A DNA stretch of 64,000 nt, taken from contig URLJ01000004.1 in assembly GCA_900548675.1 (NCBI GenBank), positions 1-64,000 of the forward strand. The letters are read 5' to 3'. The notes below the pieces were generated by a model, which was not told the origin of the DNA, ran no database searches, and saw only the letters and a list, made by a program, of their open reading frames with translations. Origin of the DNA: an uncultured Mollicutes bacterium. GTDB taxonomy: Bacteria > Bacillota_I > Bacilli_A > ML615J-28 > CAG-313. Below are positions 8,083 through 14,943 of this stretch, piece by piece; position 1 is the stretch's first letter; every line of letters begins with the position of its first letter. A program made the translations under genes and the position numbers.

Positions 8083-8119
8083 TTGACAACAGGATGTAGA
8101 TAGTATATAATCTTTATTA
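8083..8119 (+). promoter_or_regulatory. Promoter and candidate Per box of the oxygen-defence genes
   Basis: TTGACA (8083-8088), 17-bp spacer, TATAAT (8106-8111). Overlapping the -10, ATATAATCTTTATTA (8105-8119) matches 11 of 14 specified positions of the Bacillus PerR box TTATAATnATTATAA. This fits autoregulation by the following Fur-family protein; it is inferred by eye. Confidence 0.6.
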
Positions 8120-8145
8120 GGAATTATTATTGATAAGGGCACGCT

Positions 8146-8538
8146 ATGGAAAAAAGAAACACTATACAAAAGGAATTAGTGCTTAACGCTGTAACTAAGA
8201 TGCATCGACACGTTACTGCAGATGAGGTGTACGACTATATAAAGAAAGATTATCCATCTATCGGAAAAGGAACAGTTTATAGGAATTTAAGCATATTAGC
8301 AGATGAAAATAAAATAAGAAAAGTCGAAATACCCAATGGAGCGGATTGTTTTGATTTTACGCTGAAGAAACATTATCATATAAAATGCATAATATGTGAC
8401 AAAGTGTTTGATGTTGACATGGATGAGATAAAAGAAATGGATTCTTTTATACGTGACAAGCATGGTATAAAATTCCTTGATTATGATATTTTGTTTAAGG
8501 GAATCTGCAAAGACTGTCAGAACAGGGAAAAGGAGTAG
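8146..8538 (+). CDS. Fur-family repressor, PerR-like
   Basis: 130 residues. An N-terminal winged helix (about 1-75; [24 protein letters not shown]) is followed by a dimerisation domain with [16 protein letters not shown] and GICKDCQ, whose two CxxC pairs make the structural zinc site of PerR and Fur proteins. PerR members sense peroxide through iron-catalysed histidine oxidation. As first gene of a run encoding rubrerythrin, flavodiiron protein and superoxide reductase, under a promoter with a Per-box-like site, peroxide control of the cassette is the natural inference. Fur or Zur function is not excluded by sequence alone. Confidence 0.88.
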   Translation: MEKRNTIQKELVLNAVTKMHRHVTADEVYDYIKKDYPSIGKGTVYRNLSILADENKIRKVEIPNGADCFDFTLKKHYHIKCIICDKVFDVDMDEIKEMDSFIRDKHGIKFLDYDILFKGICKDCQNREKE

Positions 8539-8546
8539 TGAAAGTA

Positions 8547-9728
8547 ATGGATAAGAAAGCAATGTATAAACTAAGCTATGGTCTATTTGTGTTAACTGCA
8601 AAAGAAGGCGACAAGGACAATGGTTGCATTATCAACACTGCCATACAGGCAGCTTCAACACCGAATCAAATGAGTATTTGTGTTAATAAGGCGAATTATA
8701 CGCATGATATGATTATGAGAACAGGCCTTTTTAATGTATCGATATTAAGCCAGCAGGTTAAATTTGATCTGTTCAAAAGATTTGGCTTTCAAAGCGGAAA
8801 AGACGTTAATAAGTTTGCGGATTTTAACCTGTGTAAACGTGGTGAAAATGGTTTGCTATATGTTACAGATGGAACGAATGCGTATATTTCAGTTAAGGTA
8901 GATAAGGTTGAAGATTTAGGTTCTCATACAATGTTTATAGGTGAGGTAACAGATATGGAGGTATTAAGTGATTATCCTTCAGTGACTTATGAGTATTATA
9001 TGAATAACATTAAACCTAAGCCGCAAGAGGTAGGAAAGACAGACGATGGACAAACAATATGGCGTTGTACCATTTGCGGCTATGAGTATGTTGGCGAGGA
9101 GCTTCCAGAGGATTTCATTTGTCCTTTGTGTAAGCATCCGGCATCAGATTTTGAAAAAGTAATTAAAAGTAAAGGAGATAATACAATGGCAACAAATAAG
9201 TATGCAGGAACAAAAACAGAAAAGAATCTTTGGGAGGCATTTGCAGGCGAGTCTCAGGCTAGGAATAAGTACACGTATTTTGCATCGGTAGCAAAGAAAG
9301 CCGGATATGAGCAGATTGCTGCATTATTCCTTCAGACTGCAGATAATGAGAAAGAGCATGCAAAACTGTGGTTCAAGGCACTTGGCGAGCTTGGTGATAC
9401 ACCAGCAAACCTTCTTCATGCAGCAGAAGGCGAGAATGCTGAGTGGACAGACATGTATGAGCGCATGGCAAAAGATGCTGAGGAGGAAGGCTTTACAGAG
9501 CTTGCTGCCCAGTTCAGAGGCGTAGCTGCTATCGAGAAGATGCATGAGGAGAGATATCGTGCACTGCTTCAGAACGTTGAGGCTATGGAAGTATTTAAAA
9601 AGAGCGGTGTTACAGTTTGGGAATGCCGCAACTGTGGTCATGTATGCGTAGGCCTTGAAGCTCCTGAGGTATGCCCTGTATGTAATCATCCGCAGGCTTA
9701 TTTCGAAGTTAGAAAAGAGAATTACTAA
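8547..9728 (+). CDS. High-molecular-weight rubredoxin fused in frame to rubrerythrin
   Basis: 393 residues in one uninterrupted frame. Residues 1-150 or so are a flavin-reductase-like FMN-binding domain and about 170-205 a rubredoxin (CTICGYEY...[12 protein letters not shown]): together an Hrb/flavoredoxin that takes electrons from NADH and passes them to flavodiiron proteins. From residue 214 a complete rubrerythrin follows (starts MATNKYAGT): diiron four-helix bundle ([31 protein letters not shown]) and C-terminal rubredoxin domain (CRNCGH...CPVCNHPQ), a peroxide reductase. No stop codon separates the parts, yet AAAGGAG and ATG lie at the junction, so both a fusion and free rubrerythrin may be made. 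ATG 8547 is chosen over GTG 8538, which is only 2 bases from its Shine-Dalgarno. Confidence 0.9.
   Translation: MDKKAMYKLSYGLFVLTAKEGDKDNGCIINTAIQAASTPNQMSICVNKANYTHDMIMRTGLFNVSILSQQVKFDLFKRFGFQSGKDVNKFADFNLCKRGENGLLYVTDGTNAYISVKVDKVEDLGSHTMFIGEVTDMEVLSDYPSVTYEYYMNNIKPKPQEVGKTDDGQTIWRCTICGYEYVGEELPEDFICPLCKHPASDFEKVIKSKGDNTMATNKYAGTKTEKNLWEAFAGESQARNKYTYFASVAKKAGYEQIAALFLQTADNEKEHAKLWFKALGELGDTPANLLHAAEGENAEWTDMYERMAKDAEEEGFTELAAQFRGVAAIEKMHEERYRALLQNVEAMEVFKKSGVTVWECRNCGHVCVGLEAPEVCPVCNHPQAYFEVRKENY
9171..9188 (+). promoter_or_regulatory. Internal Shine-Dalgarno and start codon for rubrerythrin
   Basis: AAAGGAG (9171-9177), 8-base gap, ATG (9186-9188), embedded in the open frame of the upstream Hrb. 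This is an ordinary start site left inside a fused frame. Internal initiation would give a normal 180-residue rubrerythrin. Confidence 0.8.
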
Positions 9729-9807
9729 TTATACAGTTACTCTGTGCCTGTAAAGAAGACGTTGCAGAAGACAAAAAAGATATTTTACGGACAAGGAGAT
9801 GATGACA

Positions 9808-10956
9808 ATGATTTCAGAAGCAATTCGTTATATTGGTGTAAATGATCATCAGGTGGACCTGTTTGAGGGACAGTATATCGTTCCAAATGGCATGGCTTAC
9901 AATTCCTATATGATCAAAGATGAGAAGATTGCCGTTCTTGACACAGTAGATGCACATTTTAAAGATGAGTGGTTTGAGAAGATGGCGGCAGAGTTAGACG
10001 GCAAGGAGCCGGATTACCTGATCGTACATCACATGGAGCCGGATCATTCGGCATGTATTGCTGCATTTGCAGAAAAATTCCCTAATACCCGGATTGCCGC
10101 TTCTGCAGGTGCTTTCAATATGATGAAGAACTACTTTGGTACCGATTATCCGGACAGAAAGATCGTTCTTAAAGAAGGAAGCACAGTTGAACTTGGTAAC
10201 CATACACTGACATTTGTTACGGCACAGATGGTGCATTGGCCAGAGGTGCTGATGAGCTATGAAAGCACGGAAAAGGTTCTTTTCTCTGCAGATGGCTTCG
10301 GCAAATTCGGTGCACTTGATGTTGAAGAGGACTGGGCCTGCGAGGCGAGACGTTACTATATCGGTATCGTTGGCAAATATGGTGCCTATGTTCAGAAGGT
10401 GCTTCAAAAAGCTGCCGCACTGGATATTCAGACCATCTGCCCGCTTCACGGACCGATTCTTAAGGAAAATCTTGGATATTACATCAATCTGTATGACATC
10501 TGGTCATCCTATGGTGTGGAGAGTGAAGGTGTCATGATTGCCTATACATCCGTGTATGGCAATACCAAAAAGGCTGCCCTGTTTCTGGCTGAAAAACTGG
10601 AAGAGAAGGGTTGCCCGAAGGTTGTGGTATGTGATCTTGCAAGAGAAGATATGGCTGAGGCTGTGGAAGATGCTTTCCGTTACGGCAAGCTGATTCTTGC
10701 AACAACAACCTACAATACAGAAATTTTCCCATTTATGCATACTTTTATCCATCATCTTGTGGAGAGAAATTATCAGAACAGAAAACTTGCATTTATTGAA
10801 AATGGCTCCTGGGCACCTATGGCAGCAAAGGTTATGACAAAACTCTTTGAGGGAAGTCAGAATCTGGAATTTGCCGGTACAGTGACCATCAAAGGTGCTA
10901 TGACCGCGGCAAATATGGAGCAGCTTGATGCTCTTGCCGATGCTTTCGTTAAGTAA
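9808..10956 (+). CDS. Flavodiiron protein (FprA type)
   Basis: 382 residues. An N-terminal metallo-beta-lactamase-like domain with the diiron ligands (HHMEPDHSA and later His residues such as CPLHGP) reduces O2 to water or NO to N2O; the C-terminal flavodoxin domain (from GVMIAYTSVYGNTKKAA) carries FMN. Electrons normally come from NADH through rubredoxin or Hrb, and an Hrb is encoded just upstream. ATG 9808 lies 9 bases after AAGGAG; the in-frame ATGs at 9799 and 9802 are too close. GC-richer codons than the chromosomal genes, like its neighbours. Confidence 0.95.
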   Translation: MISEAIRYIGVNDHQVDLFEGQYIVPNGMAYNSYMIKDEKIAVLDTVDAHFKDEWFEKMAAELDGKEPDYLIVHHMEPDHSACIAAFAEKFPNTRIAASAGAFNMMKNYFGTDYPDRKIVLKEGSTVELGNHTLTFVTAQMVHWPEVLMSYESTEKVLFSADGFGKFGALDVEEDWACEARRYYIGIVGKYGAYVQKVLQKAAALDIQTICPLHGPILKENLGYYINLYDIWSSYGVESEGVMIAYTSVYGNTKKAALFLAEKLEEKGCPKVVVCDLAREDMAEAVEDAFRYGKLILATTTYNTEIFPFMHTFIHHLVERNYQNRKLAFIENGSWAPMAAKVMTKLFEGSQNLEFAGTVTIKGAMTAANMEQLDALADAFVK

Positions 10957-10991
10957 TTTACTTAAAAAACTATGAAGGGAGGAAATCCGAT

Positions 10992-11363
10992 ATGAGATTT
11001 TATGTTTGTGAGAATTGTGGTAACTTAGTAGGGATGATTAAGGAATCCGGTGTTCCGATGATGTGCTGCGGCAAGAAAATGAAGGAGCTGGTTCCGGGAA
11101 CAACTGATGCAGCTGTTGAAAAACATGTTCCGGTCGTTCGCGTTGAAGGCAACAAAGTTGTTGTCACTGTAGGTTCTGTAGAACATCCAATGGCAGACGT
11201 TCACTACATCGAGTGGATTGCGTTGGAGACAACCAAGGGTGCACAGAGAAAAACACTGCATCCCGGCGAAAAACCTTGTGTAGAATTCGCATTAACAGAT
11301 GATGACGCTGTTGTCGCTGTTTATGCCTACTGCAACCTTCACGGCCTTTGGAAGGCGGAATAA
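10992..11363 (+). CDS. Desulfoferrodoxin-type superoxide reductase
   Basis: Reduces superoxide to hydrogen peroxide without making O2. The 123-residue protein has the desulforedoxin domain (CENCGN and MMCCGKK, four Cys for centre I) and the superoxide reductase domain with centre II ligands in EKHVPV, EHPM, DVHYIEW and the YAYCNLHGLW motif that supplies Cys and His. The peroxide product is the substrate of the rubrerythrin encoded upstream. The start follows GGGAGG. Confidence 0.95.
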   Translation: MRFYVCENCGNLVGMIKESGVPMMCCGKKMKELVPGTTDAAVEKHVPVVRVEGNKVVVTVGSVEHPMADVHYIEWIALETTKGAQRKTLHPGEKPCVEFALTDDDAVVAVYAYCNLHGLWKAE

Positions 11364-11385
11364 TATTTTTTAGGAGGATAACGAA

Positions 11386-11544
11386 ATGGAAAAATACGTA
11401 TGTGGCCCATGTGGTTATGAGTATGATCCGGAGGTAGGCGATCCGGATAACGGTATCGCACCTGGCACAGCATTTGCAGACTTACCGGACGATTGGTGTT
11501 GTCCGATCTGCGGCGTTGGAAAAGATGATTTTGAACAGGCTTAA
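11386..11544 (+). CDS. Rubredoxin
   Basis: 52-residue small iron protein; one-electron carrier for rubrerythrin, superoxide reductase and flavodiiron protein. It has both CxxCG loops ([11 protein letters not shown] near the start and [13 protein letters not shown] near the end) that bind one Fe, with the usual PDNGIAPGT between. ATG 11386 follows TAGGAGG. Last gene of the oxygen-defence run. Confidence 0.96.
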   Translation: MEKYVCGPCGYEYDPEVGDPDNGIAPGTAFADLPDDWCCPICGVGKDDFEQA

Positions 11545-11551
11545 GTAAAGG

Positions 11552-11635
11552 CGAAATGCTAACGCTTCTACAATCTCGCCGGCCAGTGCACATGCTGCAG
11601 CAGTTGCCGGGAAGCAAGATAAATCTCAACTTTAG
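11552..11635 (+). pseudogene. Short unidentified gene remnant
   Basis: A frame reading ANASTISPASAHAAAVAGKQ and ending at TAG 11633 follows rubredoxin with no start codon. Its Ala-rich, GC-rich codons match the island, not the chromosome. It looks like a C-terminal tail of a lost gene; I cannot name it. Confidence 0.35.
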
Positions 11636-11961
11636 ATGTACCCATACGTCCTAAGTCGAGACCATATGATGAATTTACATATGCCAATGTTTGCAATGAA
11701 CTGGATAGTATTCTTAAAATTGAAGGAATAGGCAGAGCCATATTTATTGGACAGTCGCTTGGAGGAATGATAGCGCAGTATTACATCAATCAGCATCCGA
11801 CCAAGGCAATTGGCTTCATTTCGGTCGATAGTGTTCCGTTTGGAGATTACTACTCCAAATCAGATTTGTTCTGGCTGACCCAGTTAGAGTGAATGTGCAA
11901 ATTGTTTCCAAACAAAATACTGAGATCTTCAATGGCGAAGATGTGGAGATATATTTGCTAA
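11623..11961 (+). pseudogene. Truncated alpha/beta hydrolase
   Basis: The frame TLDVPIRPKSRPYDEFTYA through FIGQSLGGMIAQYYINQHP is the middle of an alpha/beta hydrolase: the nucleophile elbow GQSLGG with the catalytic Ser is intact. The N terminus and the C-terminal catalytic region are missing. A TGA at 11890-11892 interrupts the frame after WLTQLE, yet the same frame continues plausibly with MCKLFPNKILRSSMAK to TAA 11959. Hence a decayed fragment, probably left at the island border. Confidence 0.7.
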
Positions 11962-11990
11962 ATTGCTTGATGGCGAGGAAGAAAAATAGG

Positions 11991-12071
11991 GGTATGCCAA
12001 AATCTCACTAGGTATGCCAAAAAGTAGAGCAGGTATGCCAAAATTTCAAAGGGTATGCCAAATTGTATTAA
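11991..12071. repeat. Tandem array of ~20-bp-period motifs (array B)
   Basis: Four copies of GGTATGCCAAAA begin at 11991, 12011, 12032 and 12052 (the last ends AAATT), spaced 20, 21 and 20 bp, each followed by 8-9 variable bases. Same architecture as the array at 6003-6095 but another core. No gene is seen between 11962 and 12397: this array, two terminators and AT-rich sequence fill it. Confidence 0.85.
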
Positions 12072-12101
12072 AATTGCTCTACTAACACATAAGAAAAGCA
12101 T

Positions 12102-12133
12102 AGGTTTGATACAATTTGTGTCAGACCTTTTTT
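12102..12133 (+). terminator. Terminator at the right island border
   Basis: AGGTTTGATAC pairs with GTGTCAGACCT (G-U pairs allowed), then six T. It resembles the tRNA-cluster terminator at 5847-5880. Confidence 0.7.
12105..12115 (+). repeat. 11-bp direct repeat, right copy (possible attachment site)
   Basis: TTTGATACAAT, identical to 5850-5860; see the left copy. Confidence 0.35.
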
Positions 12134-12175
12134 CTTTGAAGATAGGAACTTTTATCCTTTCCGCCAGCAAACTAT

Positions 12176-12225
12176 AGAGTCTTGTAGAAGTGTTAAATGA
12201 TATTTTACGAGACTCTTTTTCTTTT
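12176..12225 (+). terminator. Second hairpin terminator before ogt
   Basis: AGAGTCTTGTA (12176-12186) pairs with TACGAGACTCT (12206-12216) with one wobble, then T-rich sequence. Chromosome-like AT-rich sequence resumes here. Confidence 0.7.
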
Positions 12226-12397
12226 TATATAATGCCATGGAATGAAGCCCTAATATCGTGGTTTTAATAAGAAAAAATTAAACTTTTATTTCATACTAAT
12301 TCTAATCAATCTATTTTTTATTTTAGATAATTAATCTCTTTTTAATCATTTCTTTTAAAAATATGATAAAATATTATATAACTAAAGGGAGAAACAT

Positions 12398-12934
12398 ATG
12401 GAAGAAATAATGTATTATAAAATATACCAATCTTTACTAGGCAATATTATCTTAACTAGCGATGGTGAATATCTTACGGGATTAATGTTTGAAAATGGTG
12501 ATGAAATAAAATCAATTAAGAACACGCTAATTTATAAAGATTTACCGATTTTTAATGAAACATCGCGCTGGCTTGATGGTTACTTTAATGGTGATGTGCC
12601 AAGTTTTACTCCTAAATACCGTTTAACCAATCTTTCTTCTTTTAGAAAAAGAGTTTTAGATATTACTTTAGAGATACCATATGGCCAAACAATAACTTAT
12701 AATGAAATAGCTAAACGAATAGCAGAGGAACGAAAAATACCAAAGATGTCAGCTCAAGCAGTGGGGGGAGCACTCCATGTTAATCCTATTTACATTATAA
12801 TACCTTGTCACAGAGTAATAGGAGCCAATAATGCCTTGACAGGTTATGGGGGCGGAATAGAAAATGAAATTAAACTTTTAGAAATAGAAAAGAATGATAT
12901 GAGCAAGTATTCGTATCATAAAAAAATTAAATAA
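12398..12934 (+). CDS. ogt: Methylated-DNA-[protein]-cysteine S-methyltransferase
   Basis: Repairs O6-methylguanine by one-step transfer of the methyl group to its own cysteine. The 178-residue protein has the N-terminal ribonuclease-like domain and the C-terminal domain with SFRKRVLDITLEIPYGQTITYNEIA (helix-turn-helix), AVGGALHVNP, and the acceptor motif IPCHRVIG with Cys137. ATG 12398 follows AAAGGGAGAA. It is the first chromosomal gene right of the island. Confidence 0.95.
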   Translation: MEEIMYYKIYQSLLGNIILTSDGEYLTGLMFENGDEIKSIKNTLIYKDLPIFNETSRWLDGYFNGDVPSFTPKYRLTNLSSFRKRVLDITLEIPYGQTITYNEIAKRIAEERKIPKMSAQAVGGALHVNPIYIIIPCHRVIGANNALTGYGGGIENEIKLLEIEKNDMSKYSYHKKIK

Positions 12935-12944
12935 TGGGGCTTTT

Positions 12945-13195
12945 ATGAATGAGTATGAAATATTAAAAAACTATTGGAACGATAGTTTTAATAATATGAA
13001 AATCACTAAATTAAGCATGGAAAAAACAAAAATTATTTTCATAAAAATGGCATTTTACGATTAAATTTTAATTTTGATGAAGAATGGATTAAACTTCTAT
13101 CAAAGTACTTTAAGTTCATAGAAACTAATAATTTTATTTTAACAGAAGGCGAAAACAAGTATACTCGCCGCATGTTTGTTCTAAAAAATGATTGA
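12945..13195 (+). pseudogene. Small frameshifted gene, unknown function
   Basis: ATG 12945 opens MNEYEILKNYWNDSFNNMK and meets a stop after 39 codons. Adding one base in the A-run near 13020-13035 joins it to a downstream frame (KNYFHKNGILRLNFNFDEEW ... YTRRMFVLKND, stop 13193-13195), giving about 83 residues. Either a pseudogene or a sequencing error in a homopolymer. No family recognised. Confidence 0.5.
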
Positions 13196-13224
13196 GGATA
13201 CTTTTTAGGTGAGAGGTGATAAAA

Positions 13225-14943
13225 TTGAAAAAAGTCTTTTCATATTTTAAATATTATTTAAAGGAAAGCATTCTTGCTCCACTATTTAAATTATTAGAAG
13301 CATCTTTGGAATTATTAATACCGATTATTGTCGCTAAAATAATTGACAGGGGAATTGCTAACCAAGATACTGGTTATATAATAAAAATGGTAATGCTTAT
13401 GATAACTTTCGGTTTAATTGGTTTAGCATTATCAGTCTTAGGACAGTACTTTTCAGCTAAAAGTGCCGTTGGTTTTAGTACTCGTCTTAGAAAAGATTTA
13501 TTTATAAAGTTACAGTCTTTATCATTTCAAGATATTGATACACTTGGGACGTCAAGTATGATTACAAGGATGACCAGTGATGTTAATCAAGTTCAAACAG
13601 GAATAAACCTCGGGTTAAGGTTATTATTACGTTCTCCATTTGTTATTATTGGTGCAGCAATTATGGCGACATTTGTTTCTCCAAGTACTTCGTATGTATT
13701 TTGGATAGCGATACCAGTATTATCAATTGTAATATTTGGAATAATGTTAATCACAATGCCATTGCACAAGAAGACGCAAGAAAAATTAGATAATGTTTTA
13801 GAAGCTACGAAAGAAAATCTCGATGGGACAAGAGTAATTAGAGCTTTTACCGCTGAAGAAGATGAAAAAGTAGAATATCGTGCAAGGGTTAAAAAGCTAG
13901 AAAAAAGTCAAAATAAAGCTGCGAATATTTCAAATCTCATGAATCCTTTAACATACACAATAATTAATATTGCGATAGTATTGTTAATTTATGTTGGGGC
14001 TATGAAAGTTAATACAGGTGTATTGAAACAAGGTGAAGTAATAGCGCTATATAACTATATGTCACAAATATTGGTAGAACTTGTTAAATTAGCAAATTTG
14101 ATAATTACAATTACTAAAGCTCTAGCTTGTTCATCAAGAATAGGTAAAATATTAGAAAAAGATACAACAATTACTTATAAAAATAGTATAAAAGAAAATG
14201 CTGAAAACTTTATTTCTTTTGAAAATGTTGTGTTAGAATACAAAGATTCTGGTGCGCCATCACTTGAGGGAATTAGTTTTACCGTTAACAAAGGAGAAAC
14301 AATAGGAATCATCGGTGCTACGGGGAGTGGAAAGAGTAGTTTAGTGAATTTAATACCACGTTTTTATGAACCTACATCTGGAAGAATAACGATAGATGGA
14401 AAAGATATTATGAGTTATAATATTGAAGAATTGCGTGGTATGGTAGGTATAGTTCTTCAAAAAGCAGTTCTTTTTGAAGGGACTATAAGAGATAATATAA
14501 AATGGGGTAAAAAAGACGCAACAACTGATGAAATCATCGAAGCATGTCGCCTTAGTGAAGCGCTAGACATAATATCAAAAAAAGAAAAAGGATTAGACAG
14601 TATAGTTGAACAGGGGGGGAAGAACTTTTCCGGTGGTCAGCGTCAGCGATTAAGTATCGCTAGAGCGCTCGTTAAAAAACCAGAAATATTAATACTCGAT
14701 GATTCATCTAGTGCTCTTGACTATGCTACAGATGCTGCTCTACGGAAAAACTTAAAAAATTTATCTCCTAAACCAACAATTTTTATTGTTTCACAAAGAA
14801 CGTTATCAATAGAAAATGCTGATAAAATTATTGTTTTAGAAAATGGTAGAATAGTAGGATTTGATAATCACAATAATCTACTTAAAAATTGTGAAGTATA
14901 CCAAGAAATATATTATTCCCAATTTAAAAAGGGGGTTAAATAA
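13225..14943 (+). CDS. ABC exporter half-transporter, subunit with degenerate catalytic residue
   Basis: 572 residues: six-helix transmembrane domain (about 1-310) then an ABC ATPase domain with Walker A GATGSGKSS, Q loop, signature FSGGQRQRLS and Walker B ILILDD followed by SSSALD. The usual catalytic Glu after Walker B is Asp here. Together with the next gene it forms a heterodimeric exporter of the TM287/288, BmrCD or YheIH type, in which one ATP site is degenerate. Substrate unknown; drugs or lipids are typical. TTG 13225 follows GAGGTGAT at a normal distance; GTG 13216 lies inside that site. Confidence 0.9.
   Translation: MKKVFSYFKYYLKESILAPLFKLLEASLELLIPIIVAKIIDRGIANQDTGYIIKMVMLMITFGLIGLALSVLGQYFSAKSAVGFSTRLRKDLFIKLQSLSFQDIDTLGTSSMITRMTSDVNQVQTGINLGLRLLLRSPFVIIGAAIMATFVSPSTSYVFWIAIPVLSIVIFGIMLITMPLHKKTQEKLDNVLEATKENLDGTRVIRAFTAEEDEKVEYRARVKKLEKSQNKAANISNLMNPLTYTIINIAIVLLIYVGAMKVNTGVLKQGEVIALYNYMSQILVELVKLANLIITITKALACSSRIGKILEKDTTITYKNSIKENAENFISFENVVLEYKDSGAPSLEGISFTVNKGETIGIIGATGSGKSSLVNLIPRFYEPTSGRITIDGKDIMSYNIEELRGMVGIVLQKAVLFEGTIRDNIKWGKKDATTDEIIEACRLSEALDIISKKEKGLDSIVEQGGKNFSGGQRQRLSIARALVKKPEILILDDSSSALDYATDAALRKNLKNLSPKPTIFIVSQRTLSIENADKIIVLENGRIVGFDNHNNLLKNCEVYQEIYYSQFKKGVK

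Noticed and set aside
11339..11629. 96-residue minus-strand ORF
   Set aside because: It lies opposite the rubredoxin gene and has no features of its own.
11890..11892. In-frame TGA in the hydrolase remnant read as Trp (Mycoplasma code)
   Set aside because: Genes such as the 28159-28428 ORF, the MFS gene and the YitT gene end in TGA, and prfB is present, so TGA is a stop here; the hydrolase is truncated anyway.
11958..12170. 70-residue minus-strand ORF across array B
   Set aside because: Its apparent repeats are the translated DNA repeat; no Shine-Dalgarno or family.
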